Shown one piece after another: positions 1-8,629 of a stretch of DNA of 33,440 nucleotides (positions within the stretch are counted from its first letter, which is position 1; every line of letters begins with the position of its first letter). The stretch covers positions 1 through 33,440 of the forward strand of contig JANWYI010000033.1 in NCBI GenBank assembly GCA_025055255.1, in the 5' to 3' direction. The notes under the pieces are model-generated. The model was not told the origin of the DNA, searched no databases, and worked only from the letters and a program-made list of their open reading frames with translations. Position numbers and translations under genes: made by a program. This stretch comes from Anaerolineae bacterium (GTDB lineage Bacteria > Chloroflexota > Anaerolineae > Aggregatilineales > UBA2796).

Positions 1-432
1 CGCTTGTTTGAGCGCGCCGTGCAAGCCGATCCGCAGAATGCGCCGTCTTGGCAGGCGTATGCGCTCTTTGAGCGCGACCAGCGCAACTACTCAGAGGCGG
101 AGCGCCTGCTGCGCGAAGGCTTGCGTCGAGTCTCTGACTCTAAGGGCAAAGGTCTGCTGCATTCAACCTTAGGCAGTCTGCTGGCAGGCGGGCGCAAACT
201 GCAAGAGGCTGAGAAACACTTCCGAACAGCGCTGCACTGCGATAGCAGCAATCCGCTCACGCACTATCACTTCGCTGTGCGTGTACTCTTGAGCACCAAT
301 CGGAAGGATGAGGCGTGTCAGCATCTGTGCCGCGCTAAGGCGCTGCGTCCGAAGAAGCAGCGCGACCGAAAGCTAATTGAGGACGCTATCGAGCGCAGCG
401 GCTGCAGGTGCGCTGAGCAGTCTCAGGGCTAG
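1..432 (+). CDS. TPR-repeat protein, C-terminal part (5' end outside window)
   Basis: The reading frame is open from the first base, so the start lies upstream of the window. About 143 residues are visible. They contain at least three helical tetratricopeptide-like units, with typical A/L/Y/F spacing such as AVQADPQNAPSWQAYALFE, then EAERLLREGL, then EAEKHFRTALHCDSSNP. The tail is basic, rich in K and R, and ends without a further domain. TPR arrays are protein-interaction scaffolds, so no enzyme activity can be inferred. The next gene starts 62 bases downstream on the same strand and the two may share a transcript. The repeat type is confident; the cellular role is unknown because most of the protein is missing. 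Confidence 0.75.
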   Translation, partial: RLFERAVQADPQNAPSWQAYALFERDQRNYSEAERLLREGLRRVSDSKGKGLLHSTLGSLLAGGRKLQEAEKHFRTALHCDSSNPLTHYHFAVRVLLSTNRKDEACQHLCRAKALRPKKQRDRKLIEDAIERSGCRCAEQSQG

Positions 433-494
433 GCAAGGCAGGCGCTTTGTGCGTATGATTCTGAGCATCTACCGATGTTCAGGAGACTTTTTCA

Positions 495-1520
495 GTGAGC
501 GCATCATCAAAGATCAAGCAAGCGCCAGAGCAGGGCGAGCCGAGCGCAGCGCGGCGCATCTTGTATTTCCTCGCCTTCAGCGCTGTAGTAGCTGGGATTG
601 TGGTCGGCGCGGCGTTGCTGCTGCTGAACGATCTGTTCGGGCGCTGGAATAGCAGTCCGCTGCGCGAGCCGAAAGCATTGGCAGAAGGCGCTGAGATCGT
701 GCCGTTTTTGAGCCTGAACGATAAGCGCATTTTTCCGTACGGGATCGCTTACGGCAATGGCGAGTTCTACCTGAGCTTGTTCGGCGGCAACGCCGTGCGG
801 CGCGTCACAACAGATGGCGTCATGCGCTTCATGGCGCAGCTCAACGCGCCTGCTGCGCTCGCCTACAGCCGCGAGACGCTCTACGTGCTCGACTACAATC
901 AAGTCGGCGCGTTCAGCACAGGCGCCTTGAAAGCTATCGCCGCAGATGGCACGCTGCGCAACGTCAGCGAGTCGCCTTCGGCGCGCAATTTGCCGCTCTT
1001 CGCAGGCATTACTGCTGATCAGAACGGCGCTGTCTATCTCTCACATCCAGAGAACGGCACGATTTGGCGCGTCACGCCTGACGGCACAGCGACGTTGCTC
1101 TGGACGGCGCCGCCAGTCGGCAACTCACGACCGAGTCCGACTGGGATTGCGCACAATCGCTGGGACGACTCGCTGATCGTGGCAGACTCAGGCACGGGCG
1201 CGGTCTATCGGCTGAGTATGACTGAGTCAGGCGTTGAGAGCCAGCTGCTCTACCGTCAACAAGGCTTTGATCCGCGCGCTGTTGCTGTGGACGTGCAAGG
1301 GCGCGTGTTGATCGCAGCGTGGCAGGGCGATAACGGCACATTGTATCGCCTTGACGAGGCGAACGGCTTGGTGGCACTGGCAGAGGGTTTCCGTCAGCCG
1401 ACGAGCGTGGTCGTGGTGAACGACATGGCATACGTGGTCAGCTCAGGCGCCTTCGGCTTGATCGGCGGCGTGGAAGTGCAGCCGCCTTTCCGCGTGGACG
1501 CTGTGCGCTTGCCGAACTAG
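495..1520 (+). CDS. Membrane-anchored NHL/SMP-30-like beta-propeller protein
   Basis: The product has 341 residues. The GTG start is chosen because an AGGAG ribosome-binding site lies 9 bases upstream (481-485). Residues about 27-50 form one hydrophobic transmembrane segment after a short charged N-terminus, so the bulk should be extracytoplasmic. The rest is a series of blade-like repeats of about 40 residues with hallmark strings: FPYGIAYGNGEFYLS, FAGITADQNGAVYLS, PTGIAHNRWDDSLIVAD and DPRAVAVDVQGRVLIAAW, each followed by a Y/W-R-L/V strand. This is the NHL or SMP-30/gluconolactonase type of six-bladed propeller. I see no clear set of metal-binding residues, so lactonase activity is not claimed. 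A ligand- or protein-binding role at the cell surface is the safer reading. Confidence 0.75.
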   Translation: MSASSKIKQAPEQGEPSAARRILYFLAFSAVVAGIVVGAALLLLNDLFGRWNSSPLREPKALAEGAEIVPFLSLNDKRIFPYGIAYGNGEFYLSLFGGNAVRRVTTDGVMRFMAQLNAPAALAYSRETLYVLDYNQVGAFSTGALKAIAADGTLRNVSESPSARNLPLFAGITADQNGAVYLSHPENGTIWRVTPDGTATLLWTAPPVGNSRPSPTGIAHNRWDDSLIVADSGTGAVYRLSMTESGVESQLLYRQQGFDPRAVAVDVQGRVLIAAWQGDNGTLYRLDEANGLVALAEGFRQPTSVVVVNDMAYVVSSGAFGLIGGVEVQPPFRVDAVRLPN

Positions 1521-1525
1521 GCAGG

Positions 1526-1557
1526 TTCAAGGGCTTGCCGTTGCGCAAGCCCTTGAA
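1526..1557. terminator. Bidirectional hairpin terminator between convergent genes
   Basis: A perfect 13-bp inverted repeat, TTCAAGGGCTTGC (1526-1538) and GCAAGCCCTTGAA (1545-1557), has a 6-base loop. It lies 5 bases after the stop of the propeller gene and 40 bases past the stop of ppdK on the other strand. There is no long T tract on either side, so the call rests on stem strength and position between converging genes. Confidence 0.65.
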
Positions 1558-1597
1558 CGAGAGGCAAGAGGGTGGTTGTGAGGAGAGGCAAAGGGGT

Positions 1598-4381
1598 CTA
1601 GTCGTCTTTAGCGCTACGACCAGCTTCCTTGAGCGCAGCGTGCGCAGCGGCAAGGCGCGCTACTGGCACACGGAACGGCGAGCAGCTGACGTAGTCCAAG
1701 CCTACTTTATGGCAGAAGGCGATGCTGGCAGGATCGCCGCCGTGTTCGCCGCAAATGCCGACCTCAAGGTCAGGACGCGCCTTGCGTCCGCGCTCAACGG
1801 CGAGCTGAATCAGGAAGCCGACGCCTTCTTCGTCAAGCTGCTGGAATGGATTGCGCGGCAACAGTCCGCGTTCTACGTAATCGAGCAGGAATTTGCCTTC
1901 GGCGTCGTCACGGCTGATGCCAAAGGTCGTCTGAGTCAGGTCATTGGTGCCAAAGCTGAAGAACTCAGAGTACTCTGCCATCTTGTGCGCAGTGATCGCG
2001 GCGCGCGGCAACTCGATCATCGTGCCAATCTTGTAATGCACAGCGCAGCCAGTGGACTTCATCACTTCAGCGGCGACGCGCTCGATCAATTGGCGCAGCT
2101 CACGGACTTCCTCGGCTGTGCTGGTCACGGCGATCATGATCTCAGGGCGCACATCGTAGCCTTCTTTGGTCAGCTGGCAGGCAGCGCGGAAGAGCGCACG
2201 CGCTTGCATCTCGCTAAAGGCAGGGCGCGTAATGCCGAGTCGGCAGCCGCGCAAGCCGATCATCGGGTTGAACTCGCGCATGGCTTCAACAGCGCTCAGC
2301 AATGCCTCTACGCGCTCCAGCTCTTTCGGACGGTCGCCCATCAGGCGCAAGCCAGCAGCGCGCAGCGCAAGTTGCTCGTGATCAGGCAGGAACTCGTGAA
2401 GCGGCGGGTCGAGCAGGCGGACGATCACAGGTAAGCCGTCCATTGCCTTAAGAATGCCGTAGAAATCGTCATACTGGAAGACTTCCAGCTTGTCCAGCTC
2501 AGCGCGCTCTTCAGGGCTGTTCGGCTTGGCGAGGATAGCCGCTTGCATGATCGGCAAGCGCTCCTCTTGGAAGAACATATGTTCAGTGCGGCACAGACCA
2601 ATGCCGCGCGCGCCATATTCGCGCGCACGCCGCGCGTCCTGCGGATAGTCAGCGTTGGCGTAGACGTTTAAGCGGCGGAATTGATCTGCCCAGTTCAGAA
2701 GCGTCTGCAAGTAGGTCTCGCGCATGAAGTCGGGCACTTCGCGTTTCAGTTCGCCGACGAACACTTCGCCGGTTGTGCCGTCAATTGAGATGACGTCGCC
2801 TTCATGCACGACAATGTCGCCGACGCGCATCAGGCGCGCGCGCAGGTCAATCTCAAGTGCCTCAGCGCCGCATACGCACGGCACGCCAAATTGACGGGCA
2901 ACTACAGCAGCATGACTGGTTGCGCCGCCGCGCGAGGTGAGAATGCCTTTGCTCGCCAACATGCCGTGAACGTCATCAGGCTTGGTCTCTGGGCGCACCA
3001 TGATGACCGACTTTTTCGCTTTACCCCACTTTTCCGCCAAATCAGCGTCAAAGGCAACAATGCCGACTGCTGCGCCCGGCGAGGCGTTCACGCCTGTGGC
3101 AATGCGCCGACCGCTGCGCTTAGCATCGCGCTTAGCATCAGGATCGAACTGCGGATGCAGCAGCTGCAAAACTTGGTCAGGCGTGACGCGCAAGACGGCT
3201 TCCTCGCGTTTGATCAAGCCTTCCTCAGCCATCTCAACCGCAATGCGGACTGCTGCGCGCGCTGTGCGCTTGCCGTCGCGCGTTTGCAGCATGTAGAGCT
3301 TGCCGCGCTCAATGGTGAACTCTACGTCTTGCATGTCGCGGTAGTGGCGCTCTAGCTTCTCGGCAACCTCAACGAACTGCTTGTAGACCTCTGGGCTATC
3401 TTTCTCTAGCTCGCTGATCGGCTTAGGCGTGCGAATGCCTGCCACGACATCTTCGCCTTGCGCGTTCATCAGGTAGTCGCCGAAGAGCTTGCGCTCGCCT
3501 GTGCTGGGATTGCGCGTGAAGGCGACGCCTGTGCCGCTATCGTTGCCCATGTTGCCAAAGACCATCATCTGCACGTTGACGGCTGTGCCAAGATTGTGTG
3601 GAATACCTGCGGCATTGCGGTAGTCCACAGCGCGCTTGCCGTTCCAGCTCTTGAAGACCGCCTCAATCGCCTTGCTCAGCTGGACGTACGGATCAGTCGG
3701 AAAGTCCTCGCCGACATGCTTGCGGTAGATCAGCTTGAACTCAGCTGTGACCTGTTGCCAGTCTTCAGCGGTCAACTCAGGGTCGCTGCTGACGCCACGG
3801 CGTTTCTTAGTCTCGGTCAGGTAGTCTTCAAACGCCTCATCTTCAATGCCCATCACAACGCTACCGAACATCTGGACGAAGCGGCGATAGGCGTCGTAGA
3901 CGAAGCGCGGGTCGCCTGTGAGCGCGATCATGCCCTGTGCAACGGCGTCGTTAATGCCGAGATTCAACACGGTATCCATCATACCGGGCATGGAGAACTT
4001 AGCGCCAGAGCGCACTGAAAAGAGTAGCGGATTGCTCGGATCGCCGAATCGCTTGCCTGTCCTCACCTCAATCGCCTTGACCGCGTTCAGCGTCTGCTCC
4101 CACATGCCTTCGGGAAAAGTCTGATTCGCCTCTAGGTAAGCGTTGCAAGCCTGTGTGGTGATGGTGAAGCCAGGCGGCACAGGCAGTCCAATGCGCGTCA
4201 TCTCGGCAAGGTTGGCGCCTTTGCCGCCGAGCAGCGCGCGCACATTGTCCCAAGCGCCGCCCACTGCAGCTTGTGCCTCATCCAGCTCGCTAAACAAATA
4301 GACCCAGCGTGCGCCAGTTTGCCCTGTCCCGTTTGGATCAGGACGCTCTTTGACAGGGACAGCAGTCGTTGCCTTTGCCAT
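1598..4381 (-). CDS. ppdK: Pyruvate, phosphate dikinase
   Basis: The product has 927 residues and reversibly converts pyruvate, ATP and phosphate to phosphoenolpyruvate, AMP and pyrophosphate in the cytosol. The N-terminal nucleotide-binding half has GGKGANLAEM near residue 52. The swivelling phospho-histidine domain has GGATSHAAVVARQFGVPC with catalytic His about residue 490. The C-terminal PEP/pyruvate barrel ends with GICGEHGGDP, with catalytic Cys about residue 877. Length and order match the family. An in-frame GTG lies 9 bases further up, but ATG at 4381 is preferred because GAGGAG sits 8 bases before it. The gene stands alone behind a 180-base leader and intergenic region that holds CRP-like half-sites. 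In cells with F420 and a PEP-dependent CofC, PPDK could supply PEP for gluconeogenesis and cofactor synthesis; that link is inference. Confidence 0.97.
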   Translation of the reverse strand: MAKATTAVPVKERPDPNGTGQTGARWVYLFSELDEAQAAVGGAWDNVRALLGGKGANLAEMTRIGLPVPPGFTITTQACNAYLEANQTFPEGMWEQTLNAVKAIEVRTGKRFGDPSNPLLFSVRSGAKFSMPGMMDTVLNLGINDAVAQGMIALTGDPRFVYDAYRRFVQMFGSVVMGIEDEAFEDYLTETKKRRGVSSDPELTAEDWQQVTAEFKLIYRKHVGEDFPTDPYVQLSKAIEAVFKSWNGKRAVDYRNAAGIPHNLGTAVNVQMMVFGNMGNDSGTGVAFTRNPSTGERKLFGDYLMNAQGEDVVAGIRTPKPISELEKDSPEVYKQFVEVAEKLERHYRDMQDVEFTIERGKLYMLQTRDGKRTARAAVRIAVEMAEEGLIKREEAVLRVTPDQVLQLLHPQFDPDAKRDAKRSGRRIATGVNASPGAAVGIVAFDADLAEKWGKAKKSVIMVRPETKPDDVHGMLASKGILTSRGGATSHAAVVARQFGVPCVCGAEALEIDLRARLMRVGDIVVHEGDVISIDGTTGEVFVGELKREVPDFMRETYLQTLLNWADQFRRLNVYANADYPQDARRAREYGARGIGLCRTEHMFFQEERLPIMQAAILAKPNSPEERAELDKLEVFQYDDFYGILKAMDGLPVIVRLLDPPLHEFLPDHEQLALRAAGLRLMGDRPKELERVEALLSAVEAMREFNPMIGLRGCRLGITRPAFSEMQARALFRAACQLTKEGYDVRPEIMIAVTSTAEEVRELRQLIERVAAEVMKSTGCAVHYKIGTMIELPRAAITAHKMAEYSEFFSFGTNDLTQTTFGISRDDAEGKFLLDYVERGLLPRNPFQQLDEEGVGFLIQLAVERGRKARPDLEVGICGEHGGDPASIAFCHKVGLDYVSCSPFRVPVARLAAAHAALKEAGRSAKDD

Positions 4382-4490
4382 AGCAGTCACTCCTCGGCAA
4401 ATTGCACGTGAAAAATTTGTTGGTCATCAGACCTGTGCTATGACGGCATTGTGCCACGCGCTCGGCTGACTGCCTATTGACATACGGCGC

Positions 4491-4536
4491 AATTTTGTCA
4501 CGCGCCGATCACATTTTTATGTGAAGAATGTCACAT
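4491..4536 (-). promoter_or_regulatory. Putative CRP/FNR-family activated promoter of ppdK
   Basis: Three alternating half-sites lie in a row: TCACAT (4509-4514), ATGTGA (4519-4524) and TCACAT (4531-4536). The second and third form TGTGA-N6-TCACA (4520-4535), the exact core consensus of CRP-family operators. On the minus strand an extended -10-like TGACAAAAT lies at 4500-4492. Its predicted transcription start (about 4485) puts the operator centre near -42, the classical class II activator position, and there is no -35 box. The leader to the ATG would be about 104 bases. The regulator is not in the window. Confidence 0.5.
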
Positions 4537-4562
4537 GATGAGCAAAGTCGCTTGGAGCGAGG

Positions 4563-6950
4563 TTAGCGTTGCGCTCGCGCGCGTGCGATGTAGAGTAGCT
4601 CCTCCATGAATGCATTGACGCCTTGAGCATACTTGTCTAGGAAGTCCTGTGCAATCGCCTGCGCTAAATCGGTGCGCCCGATGTTGATCAAGGCAGCCAC
4701 ATGCGGACGGAAGTCGCGCAGCGAAATGTGCAGGACGCCTGCAGCATCGGTCATAATGCCCCAGGCGAGCGACTTTTTCTCGTTATCATCTTTGGCAGTG
4801 TTAAAGCGGCGCAATGAAGACGTCGCTGCTACCTGCCCAATATTGCTGAAGACTTCCTGACCTTTGATGGTGTCGTTCAGCACGTCAAAATGGCTCGGCA
4901 AGCTATCCAGCAGGCGCTGAATGGCAGGCGGCAAGCCGCCCAGAAGCCGAATTGTGCTAGTGCTGAGGCTCTCACCACGCATGGTTACATCTTTGTAGGC
5001 GAGCAAGAGTTCGCCGAATTTCTGGAGCATGCCCAAGTATTCAAGGCGCATAGCTTGCGCCTCACTTGCGCTTGCGCCGCGTATGCGTTGCTCCAGCTGC
5101 TGGAAGGCTTGATAGGTCTGGCGATGTTTCTCATAGAGATTCGGCATTGGGTTGCGGAACGTGGTAGGAAAAATGCGCTCGTGCGGACTGAGCGCTGTGG
5201 CGTCAATCGGAATCAGTAAGGCAGGATTGGTCTGGCGCGTAGTTTCCAGCATTTTGGTCACGAGCTGCGCAGCTGTCTGAGCATTTTTATCGCTCTGCTC
5301 ACTCAAAGCAGCGATAGCTTGTAAGATTGTCGGGTCAGGTTTGTAGAGCTGATTGAAAAGCGTCCGATAGAGCAGGAGTAGGTCGTTGACGGTCAGGCGC
5401 AGCTTCTCAGAGCGCTTGAGCAAGCTGCGGCGAACATCTTGGATCAGCTCAAGGCGCACAGCAGTGCTCTCAGCGCTCACTTCAGGCGAGCACTGGATTT
5501 TTTTCAGCTTGGCAGGCGTGAGCGTACTTGGCGTCTCTAGGTGAAGTGCAACATAACTGGCATTGCGTGTGGAAGCAGACTGTGTGCCTTGCTCAGCACG
5601 CTGTGCAGCCAGTTTGCGCAGAAAGCGCACAGCTTGCCCTGTCAAAATCTCCGCGATAGCCATGCCATTTGCTGCGTCAAAGAAAATGTGCGATAGGTCA
5701 AAAACGTTGCTTTGTGCCGTTCGGAAAACGGTCAGCGCGTGGTCACCAATGCCGCGCTGACCGCTACGAATGTCGGTTAGACGGTCTTCAGCGCGCGCTA
5801 TGTCCCAGTTGATCAGGATCGGCGCTGTGCGCAGCTGCTCAAGTGCCTTGCGCGTTGCCTCAGGCAGGTTACGGCGCAAAGCAGGCTGATGGCTACGACG
5901 TGCTGTGCGCAGCGCACGGTCTAGCGTGGCAACGGGCGTAATTGGCTTCAGCGCGAGCAGCTCTGCAGCTACTTCACGGGCATGATCAGCGGCAACAAGC
6001 AGTGGAATTAGGTAATAGCGCTTGCGCAAGATCACGCCGACGTGCAGCTGCTCAGGTGGAATCGGCGTGCGCGTGTCGTTATACTCACTCGGCGTGAGCG
6101 CAGCGCGGATGTCCATCTGGTTGATGTATGCCTGCAAAGCGGCTTGACGCTCAGCAACGGCGTTGCGGTCTTGCCATGCACGCTCATAGGCACGGCGCTG
6201 AGGGCGCTCGGCTCGCTCTAGCGCTTGCGTGCAGAAGTGCTCAAAGGCTTGGCGGCGGTAGGCGATGAAAATGTCGTCTAGAGCATCGCTTGGCGCGCTG
6301 TACGGGCGTGTTTTCAGCCAGCGCTCGGTCAAGCGCGGATCGCCAATTGCCTCACTGATGGCGCGCAGCTGCACACGCTCTGTCCATTCGCAGGCTAGTA
6401 TGTCAGGGTAGTGCTGCAGCAGCCATGCAGCCGCCATGATCCACGCCGCCAACTCATCAGCGGGCTCAAGGCGCGCGCCAAGCCTGTGGATCGCCTGCTG
6501 AAAGCCGACGGTCTCGCAGGCGTGCCAGGCAGTATCTTCGCGCAAACCGAATTCAACGTAAAATTGCCATGTGCCTTCGGGAAAAGATTTGATCGGGTCT
6601 TTGCCGCTGAGCCGCAAGAGCATGTGATAGGCAGCCAAAATTGCTGCTGGTCCGCCGAAAATAGCGCTGTACTTGACCTTGTCCACAAAGGCTTGCATAC
6701 CTTGCATCAACAGTGCAAGGTTGCGCCGAGTCTCTTGGACAGGCACAACGCGCTCGCGCAAGTTCGCTAAGCCGATGCTGATCATGGCTGGCACATTGCC
6801 GGCTGGCACAATGCGCGCAATTTCATCGGCTAGGGAACGCAACTCAGGCAAGGAAAGATGTGTCAGCTGATCAGTTGTGTCCAAAAAGCGCCGCAGGCTG
6901 ATTGCAGTTAGCTGTTGCGCTTCGTCGTAGTCTCTAGCAACTTGATTCAT
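4563..6950 (-). CDS. Uncharacterised 795-residue protein, possible acyltransferase-like core
   Basis: I do not recognise this family with certainty. It has no signal peptide and no clear transmembrane segment, and it is rich in helix-forming L, A, Q and R, so it is probably cytoplasmic. The first 200 residues include a conserved-looking stretch with IFGGPAAILAAYHMLLRL and FGLREDTAWHACE. The middle has LSHIFFDAANGMAIAEIL, with His421 and Asp425, and about 100 residues later LTVNDLLLLYRTLF (Asn522-Asp523). An HxxxD motif followed by a VND motif is the arrangement of the condensation/WS-DGAT CoA-dependent acyltransferase superfamily, but the match is short and may be chance. The last 200 residues are helical (LEYLGMLQKFGELLLAYKDV and beyond). 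It sits between the metallopeptidase and ppdK on the same strand. Confidence 0.8.
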   Translation of the reverse strand: MNQVARDYDEAQQLTAISLRRFLDTTDQLTHLSLPELRSLADEIARIVPAGNVPAMISIGLANLRERVVPVQETRRNLALLMQGMQAFVDKVKYSAIFGGPAAILAAYHMLLRLSGKDPIKSFPEGTWQFYVEFGLREDTAWHACETVGFQQAIHRLGARLEPADELAAWIMAAAWLLQHYPDILACEWTERVQLRAISEAIGDPRLTERWLKTRPYSAPSDALDDIFIAYRRQAFEHFCTQALERAERPQRRAYERAWQDRNAVAERQAALQAYINQMDIRAALTPSEYNDTRTPIPPEQLHVGVILRKRYYLIPLLVAADHAREVAAELLALKPITPVATLDRALRTARRSHQPALRRNLPEATRKALEQLRTAPILINWDIARAEDRLTDIRSGQRGIGDHALTVFRTAQSNVFDLSHIFFDAANGMAIAEILTGQAVRFLRKLAAQRAEQGTQSASTRNASYVALHLETPSTLTPAKLKKIQCSPEVSAESTAVRLELIQDVRRSLLKRSEKLRLTVNDLLLLYRTLFNQLYKPDPTILQAIAALSEQSDKNAQTAAQLVTKMLETTRQTNPALLIPIDATALSPHERIFPTTFRNPMPNLYEKHRQTYQAFQQLEQRIRGASASEAQAMRLEYLGMLQKFGELLLAYKDVTMRGESLSTSTIRLLGGLPPAIQRLLDSLPSHFDVLNDTIKGQEVFSNIGQVAATSSLRRFNTAKDDNEKKSLAWGIMTDAAGVLHISLRDFRPHVAALINIGRTDLAQAIAQDFLDKYAQGVNAFMEELLYIARARAQR

Positions 6951-6988
6951 AGGCTCTCAAAATGACGGAGCAAGCGAAACTCAACCTG

Positions 6989-7013
6989 TTATTTTACGCT
7001 TAAATAACGTAAA
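6989..7013. promoter_or_regulatory. Overlapping inverted repeats upstream of the 795-residue protein gene
   Basis: The 83-base gap contains TTTACG (6993-6998) and CGTAAA (7008-7013) as a perfect inverted repeat with a 9-base centre. A second pair, TTATTT (6989-6994) and AAATAA (7002-7007), is interleaved with it. The block is much more AT-rich than its surroundings and lies about 40-60 bases before the start codon. It could be an operator with promoter or a transcript hairpin; the sequence does not decide. Confidence 0.35.
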
Positions 7014-7033
7014 TTGGTGTACTCAAGAGCGAA

Positions 7034-8629
7034 TCAGTTGCTGAGCAGATCGGCAGGCGTCGGCGTAGCGACTGGCAGCACATCAGGCATGCGCAAAAAA
7101 CGCAGTCTGATTTCCGCTGTATACAAGTACTCTTCAGCGCTCATAGCACGCCAAAAGTCTTGTGGCGTTGCAATTTTGCCACTGCTGGCGTACAGATAGC
7201 GACGCAGCCATGTGAAGAATGCAGCGTCGCCCAGTGCTTCACGTATTGCCTGTAGCATCTGTGCGCCGCGCAGATACACAGCGTTGATGTACGCACGTAC
7301 GTCCCGAAACTCGTAGACCGCTGCATCCACATAGCCGTTCGGCTGATACGTCTTGACACGGAAAGTCCACCACCATGGCACTAGGTCAGGACGCACGCTT
7401 TCAAGGTAAAGCAATTCTGCATAGATTGAGAGCGCCTCATCAAGGTATGGCGCGTCGCCTTGCGCTGTCATGACCTGGGCGTACCACCATTGGTGTGCCA
7501 CTTCATGCGCTGTGATCAGCGTCAGCCAAGAATCGTCGCGTCCGTTGAAAGTGGCGAACCAGTGACTGCCCACATGCACCAAGCCGCTGAACTCCATGCC
7601 GTCGTGGAAATCCGCCTCGACCACGACCAGTCGGTCGTAGAACAGCGTGCCGAAAAGCTGTGAGAAGCGCTCTACGGCTTGCCGCGCCGTCTTTAGCGCG
7701 TGCAAATGTGCTGCTGAGGGCGCGCTGTTGGCTGTGACAAAGTAATACAGGTCAATTGTCTCGCCGTTAGCGGTCTGCGTGCTGAGCCGCGCCATGGCGC
7801 TGCTGATAACTAGAGGCAATGACCTGCCATTTCGAAAGCGCACACGCCAATTTCTATCGCCTAGACGCTCGACATTGCCCGGCGCGATCAAGTCAGCAGG
7901 CGTCGTGCCACTTAGGACTATCTCTGCCTCGAAGTCCGCTAACTCAGAGAGCATGTACTCACCAACAAGCGACGCCTGCGGCAACATCCATGCGTCGTCC
8001 AAGCGCGGCGCGAATTCAGGTAACCAGTGCCCAAGATTGAGTTGCCGCTCAGTGTAGCTGAGATATGACCTACGCGCATTAGGCAAACTAGGCACGCGTA
8101 ATGTGAAAGTCAGTTGCACCACAGCGCGGCAGCCAACAGGCAACGGCTGCTCTAGCTGCAGAGCAAGGCGCGCTTTCTCTAGGACATAGTTCGAGACACT
8201 TACAGCCGACTCAGGTGCGCTAGCGAGCGCCTCAAGCGTGAAAACGCCTTCTGCATTGTTCGAGTCAACATACATGAACAGCGTCTCAAGCGGCGCATCA
8301 GCTGTGTTGCGGTATGCAGCGCGCAGCGTGGCACGCAAGCTGCGCCTTTCAGGGTCAATCTGTGCGCTGACGCGATACTCAATCGCAGCATCTGACTTGG
8401 ACATGCCGCACGGATCAAGAGTGAGCGTAGGTGTGCGTACTTTTGATGGAATCGGCGTGGTATCGCTCGGCGTGGCACTTAAGACGGGCGCTAGTGTCGC
8501 TGCACGCAATGCGTCTGAAGCAAAAGGCGAAGTCGGCTGTGCCGCCATGCCTGTGAAGCCACATGCTACACTGAGTGTCAAACCAATCAGAATGACAGCA
8601 AGCTGCGCTTGGCTAGGCGTCTGCACCAT
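7034..8629 (-). CDS. M1-family (gluzincin) metallopeptidase, exported or membrane-anchored
   Basis: The product has 531 residues and is a zinc aminopeptidase-like protein. The zinc site is complete: HEVAHQW with His375, Glu376 and His379, then Glu398 in YLDEALSIYAE, the canonical HExxH-X18-E of family M1. About 100 residues before it, HDGMEFSGLVHVG resembles the GAMEN substrate-binding motif. The N-terminal half is the beta-rich saddle domain. The start at 8629 (MVQTPSQAQL) gives a hydrophobic N-terminal segment, LAVILIGLTLSVAC, that could be a signal peptide or imperfect lipoprotein signal, so the enzyme likely acts outside the cytoplasm. It overlaps the end of ftsK by 17 bases, which suggests translational coupling. 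An upstream in-frame start at 8659 exists but lies deeper inside ftsK. Confidence 0.88.
   Translation of the reverse strand: MVQTPSQAQLAVILIGLTLSVACGFTGMAAQPTSPFASDALRAATLAPVLSATPSDTTPIPSKVRTPTLTLDPCGMSKSDAAIEYRVSAQIDPERRSLRATLRAAYRNTADAPLETLFMYVDSNNAEGVFTLEALASAPESAVSVSNYVLEKARLALQLEQPLPVGCRAVVQLTFTLRVPSLPNARRSYLSYTERQLNLGHWLPEFAPRLDDAWMLPQASLVGEYMLSELADFEAEIVLSGTTPADLIAPGNVERLGDRNWRVRFRNGRSLPLVISSAMARLSTQTANGETIDLYYFVTANSAPSAAHLHALKTARQAVERFSQLFGTLFYDRLVVVEADFHDGMEFSGLVHVGSHWFATFNGRDDSWLTLITAHEVAHQWWYAQVMTAQGDAPYLDEALSIYAELLYLESVRPDLVPWWWTFRVKTYQPNGYVDAAVYEFRDVRAYINAVYLRGAQMLQAIREALGDAAFFTWLRRYLYASSGKIATPQDFWRAMSAEEYLYTAEIRLRFLRMPDVLPVATPTPADLLSN

Noticed and set aside
1535-4018. Several plus-strand open frames of 180-300 residues opposite ppdK
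   Set aside because: They lie wholly inside an intact ppdK with all catalytic motifs and reflect GC-biased third positions, not genes.
4478-4510. Plus-strand TTGACA in the ppdK upstream region
   Set aside because: No -10 box follows at a usable distance, and no plus-strand gene lies downstream.
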